19,102 nt of DNA from Bacteroidota bacterium (lineage in GTDB: Bacteria; Spirochaetota; Spirochaetia; JABMQR01), in NCBI GenBank assembly GCA_013202335.1, contig JABMQR010000154.1:1-19102 (forward strand). The letters are read 5' to 3'. A program made the translations under genes and the position numbers. The notes under the pieces were generated by a model that saw nothing but the letters and a program-made list of their open reading frames with translations, made no database searches and was not told the DNA's origin. This document shows positions 6,886-13,840 of the stretch, in pieces (position 1 is the first letter of the stretch; each line of letters begins with the position of its first letter).

Positions 6886-8298
6886 TTAACTATAGTCTTC
6901 ACTCATGATTTCATCTCCAAACAACTCTTCATCAGTCGGCTGATTGCTGGCTATGGGAAAGGATACCCATGTAGTATTCAGCAAATGTTTCCAGGTAATA
7001 TTCTCACTGGTGCTGTTTCCTCCCCAGGTTCCGCAGCCAAGGGTCATCGTCATTGGCATTCCATTTGTCCATGCTCCGCTATTTGCGAGACACTGAGGTT
7101 GATTAATCATTATTCTTGATATCTTTACTATTTCGGCAAGCTTCAGTACACGTTCACGAATTTCAGTATGGATACCGCAGGAGTGTCCTGGGCCGGACCA
7201 ACTCGTTATATCATTTACCATTTGCACTGCATCATCGAAGTTCGTCCATTTATACAGAGTAGTAACGACAGAGAGCTTCTCCTCGGAAAATGGGAATCCT
7301 TCGCCGATTCCCGTCTCTTCGACCATGAAAAAAGTTTTATCATCCGGAAGGTTTATGCCTGCCAATCCGGCAATTTTAGCTGCCGGTTGTGCCACGATAT
7401 CTCTGTTCAGGTGTCCATCCACCCACATTGCAGACTGCAGCTTAGCTTTCTCATCGGCTGATACCAGATATCCGCCAACTGCTTCCATCTCGGAAATCAG
7501 CTTGTCATATATAGTATCCTGAATAAGGCATGAGTTCTCGGTTGAGCAGCTCGTAGCATTATCAAAAGTTTTGGACCGCATTATTTTATCTGCAACAGCG
7601 GTAAGATCTGCTGTATCATCAACAATTGTTACTGCATTTCCGGAACCCACGCCAAGAGCCGGCTTTCCGCTGCCGTATGCCTCTTTCACCATCCCTGTGC
7701 CGCCTGTTGCCAGGATAAGATCGCTCTGTTTCATTAGCTCCTGGCTTGCTTCCATTGAGAGTTCTTCAACTATCTGGATAAGATCCTCAGGAAAGTTCAT
7801 TCGTTTAAGAACCTTTCTCATCTGGTCAACTGCCATCTTTCCTGTTTTTTGAGCTCGTGGGTGCGGAGCCATAATTATGGCATTTCTTGTTTTTACTACA
7901 CTTATCCCCTTGCAGAACGGTGTTGCTTCAGGGTTTGTACAGGGAATCAAAGCTCCTATAACACCAACCGGTTTAGCAATTTTCAGGAGTCCCTTTTCAA
8001 GGTCTTCTTCAACAACTCCGACTGTTTTTGCATCTTTGCAATCCCGCCAGGTACCTTTTATTTTTGCCATTAATTTCGCATATTTACTGGGTTCGTTCCC
8101 CAGTCTTGATTCTTCAACAGCAACTCTGGAGAGTTCTCTGGCAAATGTATCCTGAACTCCTGCCCATGCCATTCGTGCACATACTGCATCAACTTCTTTC
8201 TGTGATGCAAACTCTATCTGTTGTTGAGCCTTACGTGCTTTTGCCACTAATCCGGCTATGTATTTTTTTGCTTCAATCTGTTTTTGTGTTTGTTCCAT
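6886..8298 (-). CDS. CoA-acylating aldehyde dehydrogenase (SauS/EutE/AdhE-N type)
   Basis: A 470-residue cytoplasmic enzyme expected to convert an aldehyde, NAD(P)+ and CoA to an acyl-CoA. KPVGVIGALIPCTNPEATP (109-127) is the CoA-acylating family's nucleotide-binding start, LATGGTGMVKEAYGSGKPA (196-214) its second conserved loop, and C251 in SCSTENS the likely catalytic cysteine, aligned with the FDNGMICASEQS cysteine of AdhE. The C-terminus LGCGTWGGNSTSENITWKHL fits acylating enzymes, and my recollection is that sulfoacetaldehyde dehydrogenase (SauS) is the closest named subgroup; this is not proof of a sulfonate substrate. There is no fused alcohol dehydrogenase and no obvious microcompartment targeting peptide or shell gene. 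The ATG has an AAGGAG site. It is second in the operon, preceded by a hairpin at 8322-8349. Confidence 0.88.
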   Translation of the reverse strand: MEQTQKQIEAKKYIAGLVAKARKAQQQIEFASQKEVDAVCARMAWAGVQDTFARELSRVAVEESRLGNEPSKYAKLMAKIKGTWRDCKDAKTVGVVEEDLEKGLLKIAKPVGVIGALIPCTNPEATPFCKGISVVKTRNAIIMAPHPRAQKTGKMAVDQMRKVLKRMNFPEDLIQIVEELSMEASQELMKQSDLILATGGTGMVKEAYGSGKPALGVGSGNAVTIVDDTADLTAVADKIMRSKTFDNATSCSTENSCLIQDTIYDKLISEMEAVGGYLVSADEKAKLQSAMWVDGHLNRDIVAQPAAKIAGLAGINLPDDKTFFMVEETGIGEGFPFSEEKLSVVTTLYKWTNFDDAVQMVNDITSWSGPGHSCGIHTEIRERVLKLAEIVKISRIMINQPQCLANSGAWTNGMPMTMTLGCGTWGGNSTSENITWKHLLNTTWVSFPIASNQPTDEELFGDEIMSEDYS

Positions 8299-8314
8299 CT
8301 TACTATCTCCTTAA

Positions 8315-8349
8315 AAAATAGGCATAGAGTACATTACTGCACTCTATGC
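8315..8349 (-). promoter_or_regulatory. Intercistronic hairpin before the ALDH gene
   Basis: On the minus strand GCATAGAGT (8349-8341) and ACTCTATGC (8330-8322) form a perfect nine-pair stem with a ten-base loop. CTATTTTTT follows, and the T-run merges into the AAGGAG ribosome binding site of the ALDH. It has the form of a weak terminator or attenuator, or a processing site, which could set ALDH expression relative to the transaldolase. Confidence 0.55.
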
Positions 8350-8430
8350 TGTTTGTAGACATTACTCTGTTGTGTATTGTGAAATTCTCATTTCAATCTT
8401 AGGACAAAAGGGACTTTGCCGTCAGACTCT

Positions 8431-9510
8431 CTATACTTCAGGGTCTGGAATCATTAACTCTCTGATAATCAGAAGCAGTTGATCATATCCACCAATAAAT
8501 CCTCTGAGTGTTCTGGCTGTAGCACCATATAAATCAAAATCAGCAGGAGCCAAACCATCTGCATCGTATGCTTTTCGGAACTCTTCAAATTTACTATAGA
8601 GATCTTCCACCACCTGAGGATCAAGAGGTTCATCTGTAGTATTTTTTACTTCAACAGTTGATGTGTTGTATCTTTTCTGCCATTTGTAAGGTATGGTGTG
8701 AACAATTCCGCCGCCTATAAGTTCAGACCAGTGCAGTTGTGACCGGTATGCTGCAACGAGAAGTTTAGCCCGCAAACCACGCTCTCTGAAGATTTTTACA
8801 GCCTTTTTCATAACGGCAACACCCGCCAGATCAAGGTATGCAGGATTGATTATTATATTCTCTTTATCAGCAACAATTTTCAACCAATCATCCAGGCGAC
8901 CAACCATGATAGTACAGATGGGAGACATCTTTGAGACATCCAGCCCTTCCGCTTCACGTCTTTTCAATCCCCTTTCCACTGCTTCTCCAGCTGCCAAAGC
9001 CTGAGGAAGGGTGAAACATACTGTTGAGTTGATATTAACACCATGGTAGGTGGCCTCTTCGAAAGCATCAATAGCCGCTTCTGTTACCGGCATTTTAACC
9101 TGCATGTTTGGTGCGAGTTTGTCAAACTTAACAGCTTGTTCAACCATTGCTTTAGTATTTCGGTAGAACTTGGCGTTTGTCTGGATTGAAATTCGTCCTT
9201 TCATCCCATTTTCTTTCTCAAAAACCGGAAGCAGTAGTTCGGAGCCTTTAATGGCCATCTCTTCAATCACCTGCCATGCTACCTCGTCCTCACTAAAGGT
9301 CGGGTTATCCGCTACAATCTCCAGAATTCTATCTTTCCAGAGATGTAACTCTTTTTTTAGTACGTTATATACGATAACGGGGTTTGTAGTTGCTCCAACT
9401 GCTCCATTTTCTATCGCATAGGCAAGTTCTTCAAGTGAGCAGGAATCGTTCCAGTAATCTGTATCGGTAGTTTCTACCATTAACTTTAATGGTGTTTTGT
9501 TCGTAGACAT
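8431..9510 (-). CDS. Transaldolase-family protein (class I aldolase)
   Basis: A 359-residue TIM-barrel enzyme of the transaldolase/fructose-6-phosphate aldolase superfamily, larger than the compact 210-230-residue FSA/MipB type. Features, numbered from the upstream GTG: TTDTDYWNDS with the strand-1 acidic position, GAVGATTNPVIV (38-49, the family's T-T-N-P loop), ISIQTNAKFY, and NMQVKMPVTEAAIDAFEEA with K141 as the expected Schiff-base lysine. GVNINSTVCFTLPQALAA is the strand after the lysine. An extended C-terminal half runs from about residue 220. I place the start at the ATG at 9510, five bases after AAGGAG; the upstream in-frame GTG at 9516 overlaps that site. It is first in the operon, divergent from gntR. 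Adjacency to a CoA-acylating dehydrogenase suggests it releases an aldehyde from a keto-sugar; the substrate is unknown. Confidence 0.85.
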   Translation of the reverse strand: MSTNKTPLKLMVETTDTDYWNDSCSLEELAYAIENGAVGATTNPVIVYNVLKKELHLWKDRILEIVADNPTFSEDEVAWQVIEEMAIKGSELLLPVFEKENGMKGRISIQTNAKFYRNTKAMVEQAVKFDKLAPNMQVKMPVTEAAIDAFEEATYHGVNINSTVCFTLPQALAAGEAVERGLKRREAEGLDVSKMSPICTIMVGRLDDWLKIVADKENIIINPAYLDLAGVAVMKKAVKIFRERGLRAKLLVAAYRSQLHWSELIGGGIVHTIPYKWQKRYNTSTVEVKNTTDEPLDPQVVEDLYSKFEEFRKAYDADGLAPADFDLYGATARTLRGFIGGYDQLLLIIRELMIPDPEV

Positions 9511-9534
9511 AAGCACTCCTTGTTCTTATATTCT

Positions 9535-9552
9535 TATTGTCTGATATTATGA
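9535..9552. promoter_or_regulatory. Candidate GntR operator 1 (over the transaldolase -10)
   Basis: TATTGTCTGATATTATGA matches the sequence at 9654-9671 at 17 of 18 positions, in the same orientation. It overlaps the predicted -10 (CATAAT, 9551-9546) of the transaldolase operon, a typical position for repression by a FadR-type protein. Confidence 0.6.
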
Positions 9553-9574
9553 TATAGCTGTACGAAAAAGTAAA
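9546..9574 (-). promoter_or_regulatory. Predicted promoter of the transaldolase operon
   Basis: On the minus strand there is a -35 TTTACT (9574-9569), a 17-bp spacer and a -10 CATAAT (9551-9546). This puts the transcript start near 9539 and leaves a leader of about 30 bases containing AAGGAG. Four and five of six bases match the sigma-70 consensus. Confidence 0.5.
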
Positions 9575-9653
9575 CCCCTTAAAAAGAATCTTTTTTCAAA
9601 TTTATTTTCTTCAGTGGGTTTTCCCTGTCATTTTTTATTTTCCTTGAAAAGTA

Positions 9654-9671
9654 TATTGTCTGATTTTATGA
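9654..9671. promoter_or_regulatory. Candidate GntR operator 2 (upstream of the gntR promoter)
   Basis: TATTGTCTGATTTTATGA is the second copy of the 18-base direct repeat, ending 17 bp before the gntR -35. This copy is partly palindromic (GTC at 9658-9660 mirrored by GAC at 9670-9672). The half-site ATTGTC also has an inverted partner GACAAT at 9691-9696, inside the -35 region. Confidence 0.6.
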
Positions 9672-9688
9672 CTTTCAATATTTAGAGA

Positions 9689-9718
9689 TTGACAATCACT
9701 GCAGAATACCGATAGTAT
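9689..9718 (+). promoter_or_regulatory. gntR promoter, predicted leaderless start
   Basis: A consensus -35 TTGACA (9689-9694), an 18-bp spacer and a -10 TAGTAT (9713-9718). The -10 ends six bases before the ATG at 9725, so transcription should start at or within a base or two of the A of the start codon. No Shine-Dalgarno sequence lies between them. Confidence 0.65.
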
Positions 9719-9724
9719 TCTCCT

Positions 9725-10447
9725 ATGTCAGTTACCAAAATTCGTCAAAAAACAGTAGTAGAACAGGTTATGGCCCAGATAAAAGGACTTATTGCGTCCG
9801 GAGAATATAAGCCGGGCGATAAAATCCCTACAGAACTGGAACTGGCTGAAACCTTTGGAGTTGGACGCTCATCAATCCGTGAAGCTGTAAAAATTTTTAA
9901 TTATTTAGGCGTTCTGCAATCACAGGCTGCTAAAGGCACCTTTGTTCAGGAGCGGTCAAACATCTCCACAGAGGCATTAACCTGGTCTCTGCTCCTGGGA
10001 AATGATGAAATGGAAGAGATGATAGATCTGCGTGGAGCAATCGAGCTGTGGAGTATCCTGGCACTTTCAAAAAAAGTCTCCGCCGGGAATACCGAAGCCC
10101 GGGAAGTGCTGAAAGAGCTGGAACGTACAGTCGATCAAATGAATATTTCTGTTAAAAATGGTCTTTTTGAAGAGCTTATCGAAGCAGATTTCCAGTTTCA
10201 TAATACCATTATCAAAGCTCAGGAAAATGCCCAGTTCTACTCACTCTATCAAACACTTCGTTCCTTCTTAGTTGAAGAAATGCGCACATCCCAGGAGGAT
10301 TATCAGAATCCGGCACAGATTCCCGAAGAGCATGGCAGTATTGTTAAGGCTATATCTTCAGGGAATCCTGAAACCGTTCTCCTGAAATATACTGATCACA
10401 TCGAGAATACAAAACGACGTGTTCAAAACAGAACTGCCGCACTCTAG
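9725..10447 (+). CDS. FadR-type GntR transcriptional regulator
   Basis: A 240-residue DNA-binding protein. Residues 7-75 form the GntR winged helix: PGDKIPTELELAETFGVGRSSIREAVKIFNYLGVL, with the G-R-S-S-I-R-E-A recognition helix, then the wing GTFVQE. Residues about 95-230 form the FCD effector domain. Its metal site is visible as D155-x3-H159 (ADFQFHN), H203 (EEHGSI) and H225 (YTDHIEN), which in FCD proteins bind a metal that holds an organic acid or phosphosugar ligand. It is divergent from the transaldolase operon and shares a control region carrying two direct repeats, so it most likely represses that operon and is relieved by a pathway intermediate. There is no ribosome binding site; see the leaderless promoter. 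The next gene starts three bases after its stop. Confidence 0.92.
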   Translation: MSVTKIRQKTVVEQVMAQIKGLIASGEYKPGDKIPTELELAETFGVGRSSIREAVKIFNYLGVLQSQAAKGTFVQERSNISTEALTWSLLLGNDEMEEMIDLRGAIELWSILALSKKVSAGNTEAREVLKELERTVDQMNISVKNGLFEELIEADFQFHNTIIKAQENAQFYSLYQTLRSFLVEEMRTSQEDYQNPAQIPEEHGSIVKAISSGNPETVLLKYTDHIENTKRRVQNRTAAL

Positions 10448-10450
10448 TAT

Positions 10451-11110
10451 ATGAGCGATTCTACAAAATTTCCCCAACCCTGCCCACTTTGCAGATCTGA
10501 GAATACTCAGCTGATTCCAAATACCGGTAAACAAGTCTATTTTTCCTGCAATATCTGTGGATTAACTGCACTTTCACAGGAACAGCAGCTGGAACCTGAG
10601 GAAGAACAGTTCAGATACGAACAGCATAACAACCATCCCGATGATCCACGATACAGGGAATTCCTTGGAAAATTATTTCTCCCTCTTCAGCTTTTGCTCA
10701 AACCAAGTACTTTTGGGCTCGATTTTGGATGCGGTCCCGGTCCGGCTTTGGCGCACATGTTTGAAGAATCAGGGTACAAAATGAAAACTTACGATCCCTA
10801 TTTTGCCAATAATCCTTCTGCTCTAAATGAACACTATGATTTCATCACCTCAACAGAGGTTTTTGAACACCTGTATAACCCTTTTAAAGAGATTGATTTG
10901 CTGTTTTCACTTTTAAAACCGCAGGGGGTACTTGGAGTAATGACAAAACTGTTAAGAGAGGATATTAACTTCCCAACCTGGTTCTACCGGAATGATACGA
11001 CGCATGTCAGTTTCTACACAAAAGAAACCTGGGAATGGATCAGCAGGCGCTGGGCTGCTGATATTCTTGTTTTAGATGATAATATAGTTATTTTTCGGAA
11101 ACCCAATTAG
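10451..11110 (+). CDS. Zinc-ribbon class I SAM-dependent methyltransferase
   Basis: A 219-residue cytoplasmic protein. The N-terminus has a four-cysteine zinc ribbon (C11-x2-C14 and C33-x2-C36, in CPLC and CNIC). SAM-binding motif I follows: GLDFGCGPG (89-97), then an acidic residue after strand 2 (YDPY, D115), and STEVFEHLYNP (134-144) as motif II. The tail TTHVSFYTKETW is common in methyltransferases that resemble the type-11/12 small-molecule group. It starts three bases after the gntR stop with no separate ribosome binding site, so it is probably translationally coupled to the regulator. Target unknown: a nucleic acid, protein or metabolite are all possible. It converges on the amidohydrolase with a 16-bp gap and no clear terminator. 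Confidence 0.82.
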   Translation: MSDSTKFPQPCPLCRSENTQLIPNTGKQVYFSCNICGLTALSQEQQLEPEEEQFRYEQHNNHPDDPRYREFLGKLFLPLQLLLKPSTFGLDFGCGPGPALAHMFEESGYKMKTYDPYFANNPSALNEHYDFITSTEVFEHLYNPFKEIDLLFSLLKPQGVLGVMTKLLREDINFPTWFYRNDTTHVSFYTKETWEWISRRWAADILVLDDNIVIFRKPN

Positions 11111-11126
11111 CCGCAGCTCTTTCAAG

Positions 11127-12542
11127 CTACAGTCGTTTAATAATTCTTTCTGCATATTTTGGATTTCGATACATGACTTTCATACAGGACTCTCTGGCGG
11201 ATTCAGTCATCTTTTTTTCATCAAACCGGGTAAATTCACCATCTTTATATACAACTACTCCATTTATAATAGTCATATCAACCTTTCCGGAAATTCCCAC
11301 TTTTATCGGCAGGCTGGCCGGATCATGCAGTGCACCGATATATTCCAGACGATCGATATTAATCATAAACATATCAGCTGCCATCCCCGGTAGCAGTTTT
11401 CCAATATCATCCCTGCCAAGCAAAGATGCTCCTCCGGAGGTTCCCATTTTCATAAATTCCGCGGGTTCCGGTACGGGAAAATCCCTTTTACCTGCACGCA
11501 GGCACTGCAGTAAATATGCATTTCGAAGAGCTTCAAGCATATTCGAGTTGTCATTTGAAGCCTGTCCGTCACAGCCGATTCCCAGCGGCATATTCATAGC
11601 ATACATTCTTGGAATATCTGGAACGGTAAAGCCACCAAGAAATACCGGTGCAGGACAATGTGAAACTCCGGTACTGGTTTCTGCAAGCAGATCGATCTCA
11701 TCTGCCAGTAAATCCCAGCCATGTGCATACCATACATCTGAACCTATGAATTCATTTTTAATACACCATTTCAGAGTTCTCATTCCATATCGTTCAAACA
11801 TTGCCGGATCTTCACCTTCACCAAGGTGAGTATGCATACGAATTTGCCTGTCTCTTGCAAAACGAACCGTCTCTTTAAAGGTTGCTTCAGTGCAGTTTAT
11901 GGGCTGACAAGGGGCTGCAGCAACCCTTCTCATGGAAAATCGTCCGTAATCATGATAGAGTCTGACTAATCTGTCGCAGTCCTGAATAAAGGTATCAGTA
12001 GTCTCAATCAATTCTTCAGGAAGCGGACTTCCATCGTCTCTGGACAGGGTGTTTGTACCCCGTCCTGCATGAAACCGCATTCCCATCAATTCAGCGGCTG
12101 CCATCTGCTGATCAACCAGCTCAACCCCCGCATGTTTTGGATAACAGTATTGATGGTCAAAGGCGGTTGTGCATCCATGTTTCACCAGATCTGCCATAGA
12201 GATCATTGTGGTATGAAAAATTGCTTCAGGGGTCATTGCACAGAAAAAGGGATATATTGTCTCTATCCATTCAAGTACATCCTGAGTTGTCCAATCAAGC
12301 CATGCATTATTTCTTACAAAGGCCTGAAAGAAATGGTGGTGTGTATTTACCAGGCCGGGATAGATATACATATTTCTTCCGTCAATTATCTCACAGCTCC
12401 CTAACCTGAGATCCTTTAGGAGATCCCTTCCAATCTTTTTAATTTGCGGACCATCAATGAGTATATCGGTATCATAAAGGACTCTATTATCTTTGTTTCC
12501 GGTTATTATAGCAGCCGCCTGCTTGATTAGCAGCAATCCCAT
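11127..12542 (-). CDS. Amidohydrolase, 8-oxoguanine deaminase / TrzN-AtzB-like
   Basis: A 471-residue metal-dependent aminohydrolase that removes an amino or similar group from a purine- or triazine-like ring. Metal ligands are visible: NTHHH (H68, H70), HTHLGE (H239, with catalytic E242), WYAHGW (H274) and GCDGQASNDNSNM (D325). SHCPAPVFLGG (294-304) carries the second-shell histidine H295. The H-x-H-L-x-E pattern and S-N-D-x-S-N motif fit the 8-oxoguanine deaminase, guanine deaminase and s-triazine hydrolase branch, and overall wording is closest to 8-oxoguanine deaminases from memory. The ATG has a TTGGAG site nine bases upstream. It is monocistronic and divergent from lysE, with which it shares a 144-bp control region. 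Purine salvage or oxidised-base recycling is the likely role. Confidence 0.85.
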   Translation of the reverse strand: MGLLLIKQAAAIITGNKDNRVLYDTDILIDGPQIKKIGRDLLKDLRLGSCEIIDGRNMYIYPGLVNTHHHFFQAFVRNNAWLDWTTQDVLEWIETIYPFFCAMTPEAIFHTTMISMADLVKHGCTTAFDHQYCYPKHAGVELVDQQMAAAELMGMRFHAGRGTNTLSRDDGSPLPEELIETTDTFIQDCDRLVRLYHDYGRFSMRRVAAAPCQPINCTEATFKETVRFARDRQIRMHTHLGEGEDPAMFERYGMRTLKWCIKNEFIGSDVWYAHGWDLLADEIDLLAETSTGVSHCPAPVFLGGFTVPDIPRMYAMNMPLGIGCDGQASNDNSNMLEALRNAYLLQCLRAGKRDFPVPEPAEFMKMGTSGGASLLGRDDIGKLLPGMAADMFMINIDRLEYIGALHDPASLPIKVGISGKVDMTIINGVVVYKDGEFTRFDEKKMTESARESCMKVMYRNPKYAERIIKRL

Positions 12543-12630
12543 CGGTCACTCTCCAATTACAATTCGGTTTTTTTAATCTACATATTTTCTCTTTATTGTA
12601 CCACAACATACATAAAATCCGTAGTCCGTG

Positions 12631-12662
12631 TTACAATCCTTTTAAAATCATAAATATGATTT
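12631..12662 (+). promoter_or_regulatory. lysE promoter with operator-like inverted repeat
   Basis: A -35 TTACAA (12631-12636), an 18-bp spacer and a -10 TATGAT (12655-12660). A perfect eight-base inverted repeat, AAATCATA (12645-12652) and TATGATTT (12655-12662), covers the whole -10 box and could be a repressor site. The transcript would start near 12667, giving a leader of about 20 bases. Confidence 0.5.
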
Positions 12663-12686
12663 ATATTTCAGTTTTATAGGTGCTAT

Positions 12687-13283
12687 ATGGATTTTCCGCT
12701 CATACCGTTTGCAGTATATGTTTTTGTAACAACTTTTACTCCAGGACCCAATAATATTAGTGCTGCCGGTTTCGGAATGGAGCTGGGATACCGAAAAGCC
12801 CTACCATACCTAATCGGAATTTTCAGCGGATTTGTACTTATTATGACTCTTTCGGCACTGGCCTCTGATGCAGTTCAGGAGTTTTTTCCCGGTATTTTTC
12901 CGTTTATCAGATATGCCGGTTCCGCATATATTCTCTGGCTGGCATTCAATCTGGTGAAAAACTCAACCACAGATAAAGAGAAAGTTTTGGAAGCGAGGAA
13001 GCCAACATTCATAATCGGACTTATTTTACAATTTGCTAATCCAAAAGTAATTGTCTACGGCCTAACCGTTTTCTCAACCTTCATTCACCCCTATTTCAGC
13101 CCTGCCGGCACTCTTTTTCTTTTTTCCCTGCTGCTCGCAGCATGCTCTTTCCTGAGTATTTCATTGTGGGCAACTTTAGGTTCTTCATTAAACAGATTTA
13201 TCCAAAACCCAAAAGGGAAAAGATATATATCGTTTGTTCTGGCAGCTCTTCTTGTCTATTCTGCAATAGCAATAATCAGGTAG
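12687..13283 (+). CDS. LysE/RhtB-family amino acid exporter
   Basis: A 198-residue inner-membrane protein of typical family length with about six hydrophobic segments. The family signature T-P-G-P-N is at residues 18-22 (FTPGPNNISAAGFGMELGYRKAL), and the second conserved element QFANPKVIVYGL, about two thirds along, matches the N-P-K motif of LysE/RhtB exporters. These proteins export amino acids or related small molecules using the proton gradient. The ATG at 12687 has a weak AGGTG site nine bases upstream. The 82-bp gap to the DsrE-like gene on the same strand makes an operon possible. Substrate is not predictable. Confidence 0.88.
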   Translation: MDFPLIPFAVYVFVTTFTPGPNNISAAGFGMELGYRKALPYLIGIFSGFVLIMTLSALASDAVQEFFPGIFPFIRYAGSAYILWLAFNLVKNSTTDKEKVLEARKPTFIIGLILQFANPKVIVYGLTVFSTFIHPYFSPAGTLFLFSLLLAACSFLSISLWATLGSSLNRFIQNPKGKRYISFVLAALLVYSAIAIIR

Positions 13284-13365
13284 AATGATGTGGATTTATC
13301 ATCCTAAATCCCATACAATAACAGGTATACATGCCGTAAATATCAAATTATAGAGAGAACATACT

Positions 13366-13716
13366 ATGAAAAAAAAATTTGCCTTATTTGCATTTAACGG
13401 AGAACCAATGTGTTTTGCCCATGTCTTACTTAATACACTGGACCTCCACAGCAAAGGATATGAAGTCCTGATGATTATTGAAGGAACAGCCACCTCACTT
13501 GTCAGTGATTTCGAAAAAGGCGAAGCTCCTTTCACTGTTAAATACCTTGAATGCCTGGAAAAAGGACTTATTGCTGGAATATGCAAAGCCTGCTCTGCGA
13601 AAATGGGAAGTCTTGAATCTGCTCAGCGGCAGGGGTTAATTCTGCTTGAAGATATGTCGGGTCACCCCAGTATTGAGCGATATATTAGAGATGGATTTGA
13701 AGTAATCAGTTTTTAA
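13366..13716 (+). CDS. DsrE/DsrF-like small cytoplasmic protein
   Basis: A 116-residue protein with the Rossmann-like DsrE fold: strand FALFAFNGEPMCFAHVLLNTLDLHSKG, strand EVLMIIEGTAT, then a C-terminal DGFEVISF. Cysteines are C16, C63, C73 and C76; the last two form a C-x-x-C in AGICKACSAKMGSLE, which resembles the sulfur-carrier cysteine loop of DsrE/TusD relatives. This suggests a role in handling sulfane sulfur or redox sensing, but no dsr, tus or rhodanese genes are nearby. It follows lysE by 82 bp on the same strand, with an AGAGAG-type ribosome binding site. Confidence 0.78.
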   Translation: MKKKFALFAFNGEPMCFAHVLLNTLDLHSKGYEVLMIIEGTATSLVSDFEKGEAPFTVKYLECLEKGLIAGICKACSAKMGSLESAQRQGLILLEDMSGHPSIERYIRDGFEVISF

Positions 13717-13840
13717 TCCAATCTTATTTGTCCCATAGTTTTTTAACAAGTCCCTATCTTATTCTCCCGGGATGTGTTGTGAATAATAATTTCGCGACCA
13801 GACCATCTATGGCCCAAAATATAGGGGTTTATTCAACCTT

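Noticed and set aside
6886..8298. Aldehyde dehydrogenase as a microcompartment (PduP/EutE) enzyme
   Set aside because: There is no shell protein gene nearby and the N-terminus has no clear encapsulation peptide.
9511..9516. Upstream GTG start for the transaldolase
   Set aside because: The GTG overlaps the AAGGAG site itself; the ATG at 9510 is correctly spaced from it.
11173..11829. 218-codon plus-strand frame opposite the amidohydrolase
   Set aside because: It lies antisense to a gene with all catalytic motifs, has no ribosome binding site, and its serine/proline-rich composition is typical of a shadow frame.
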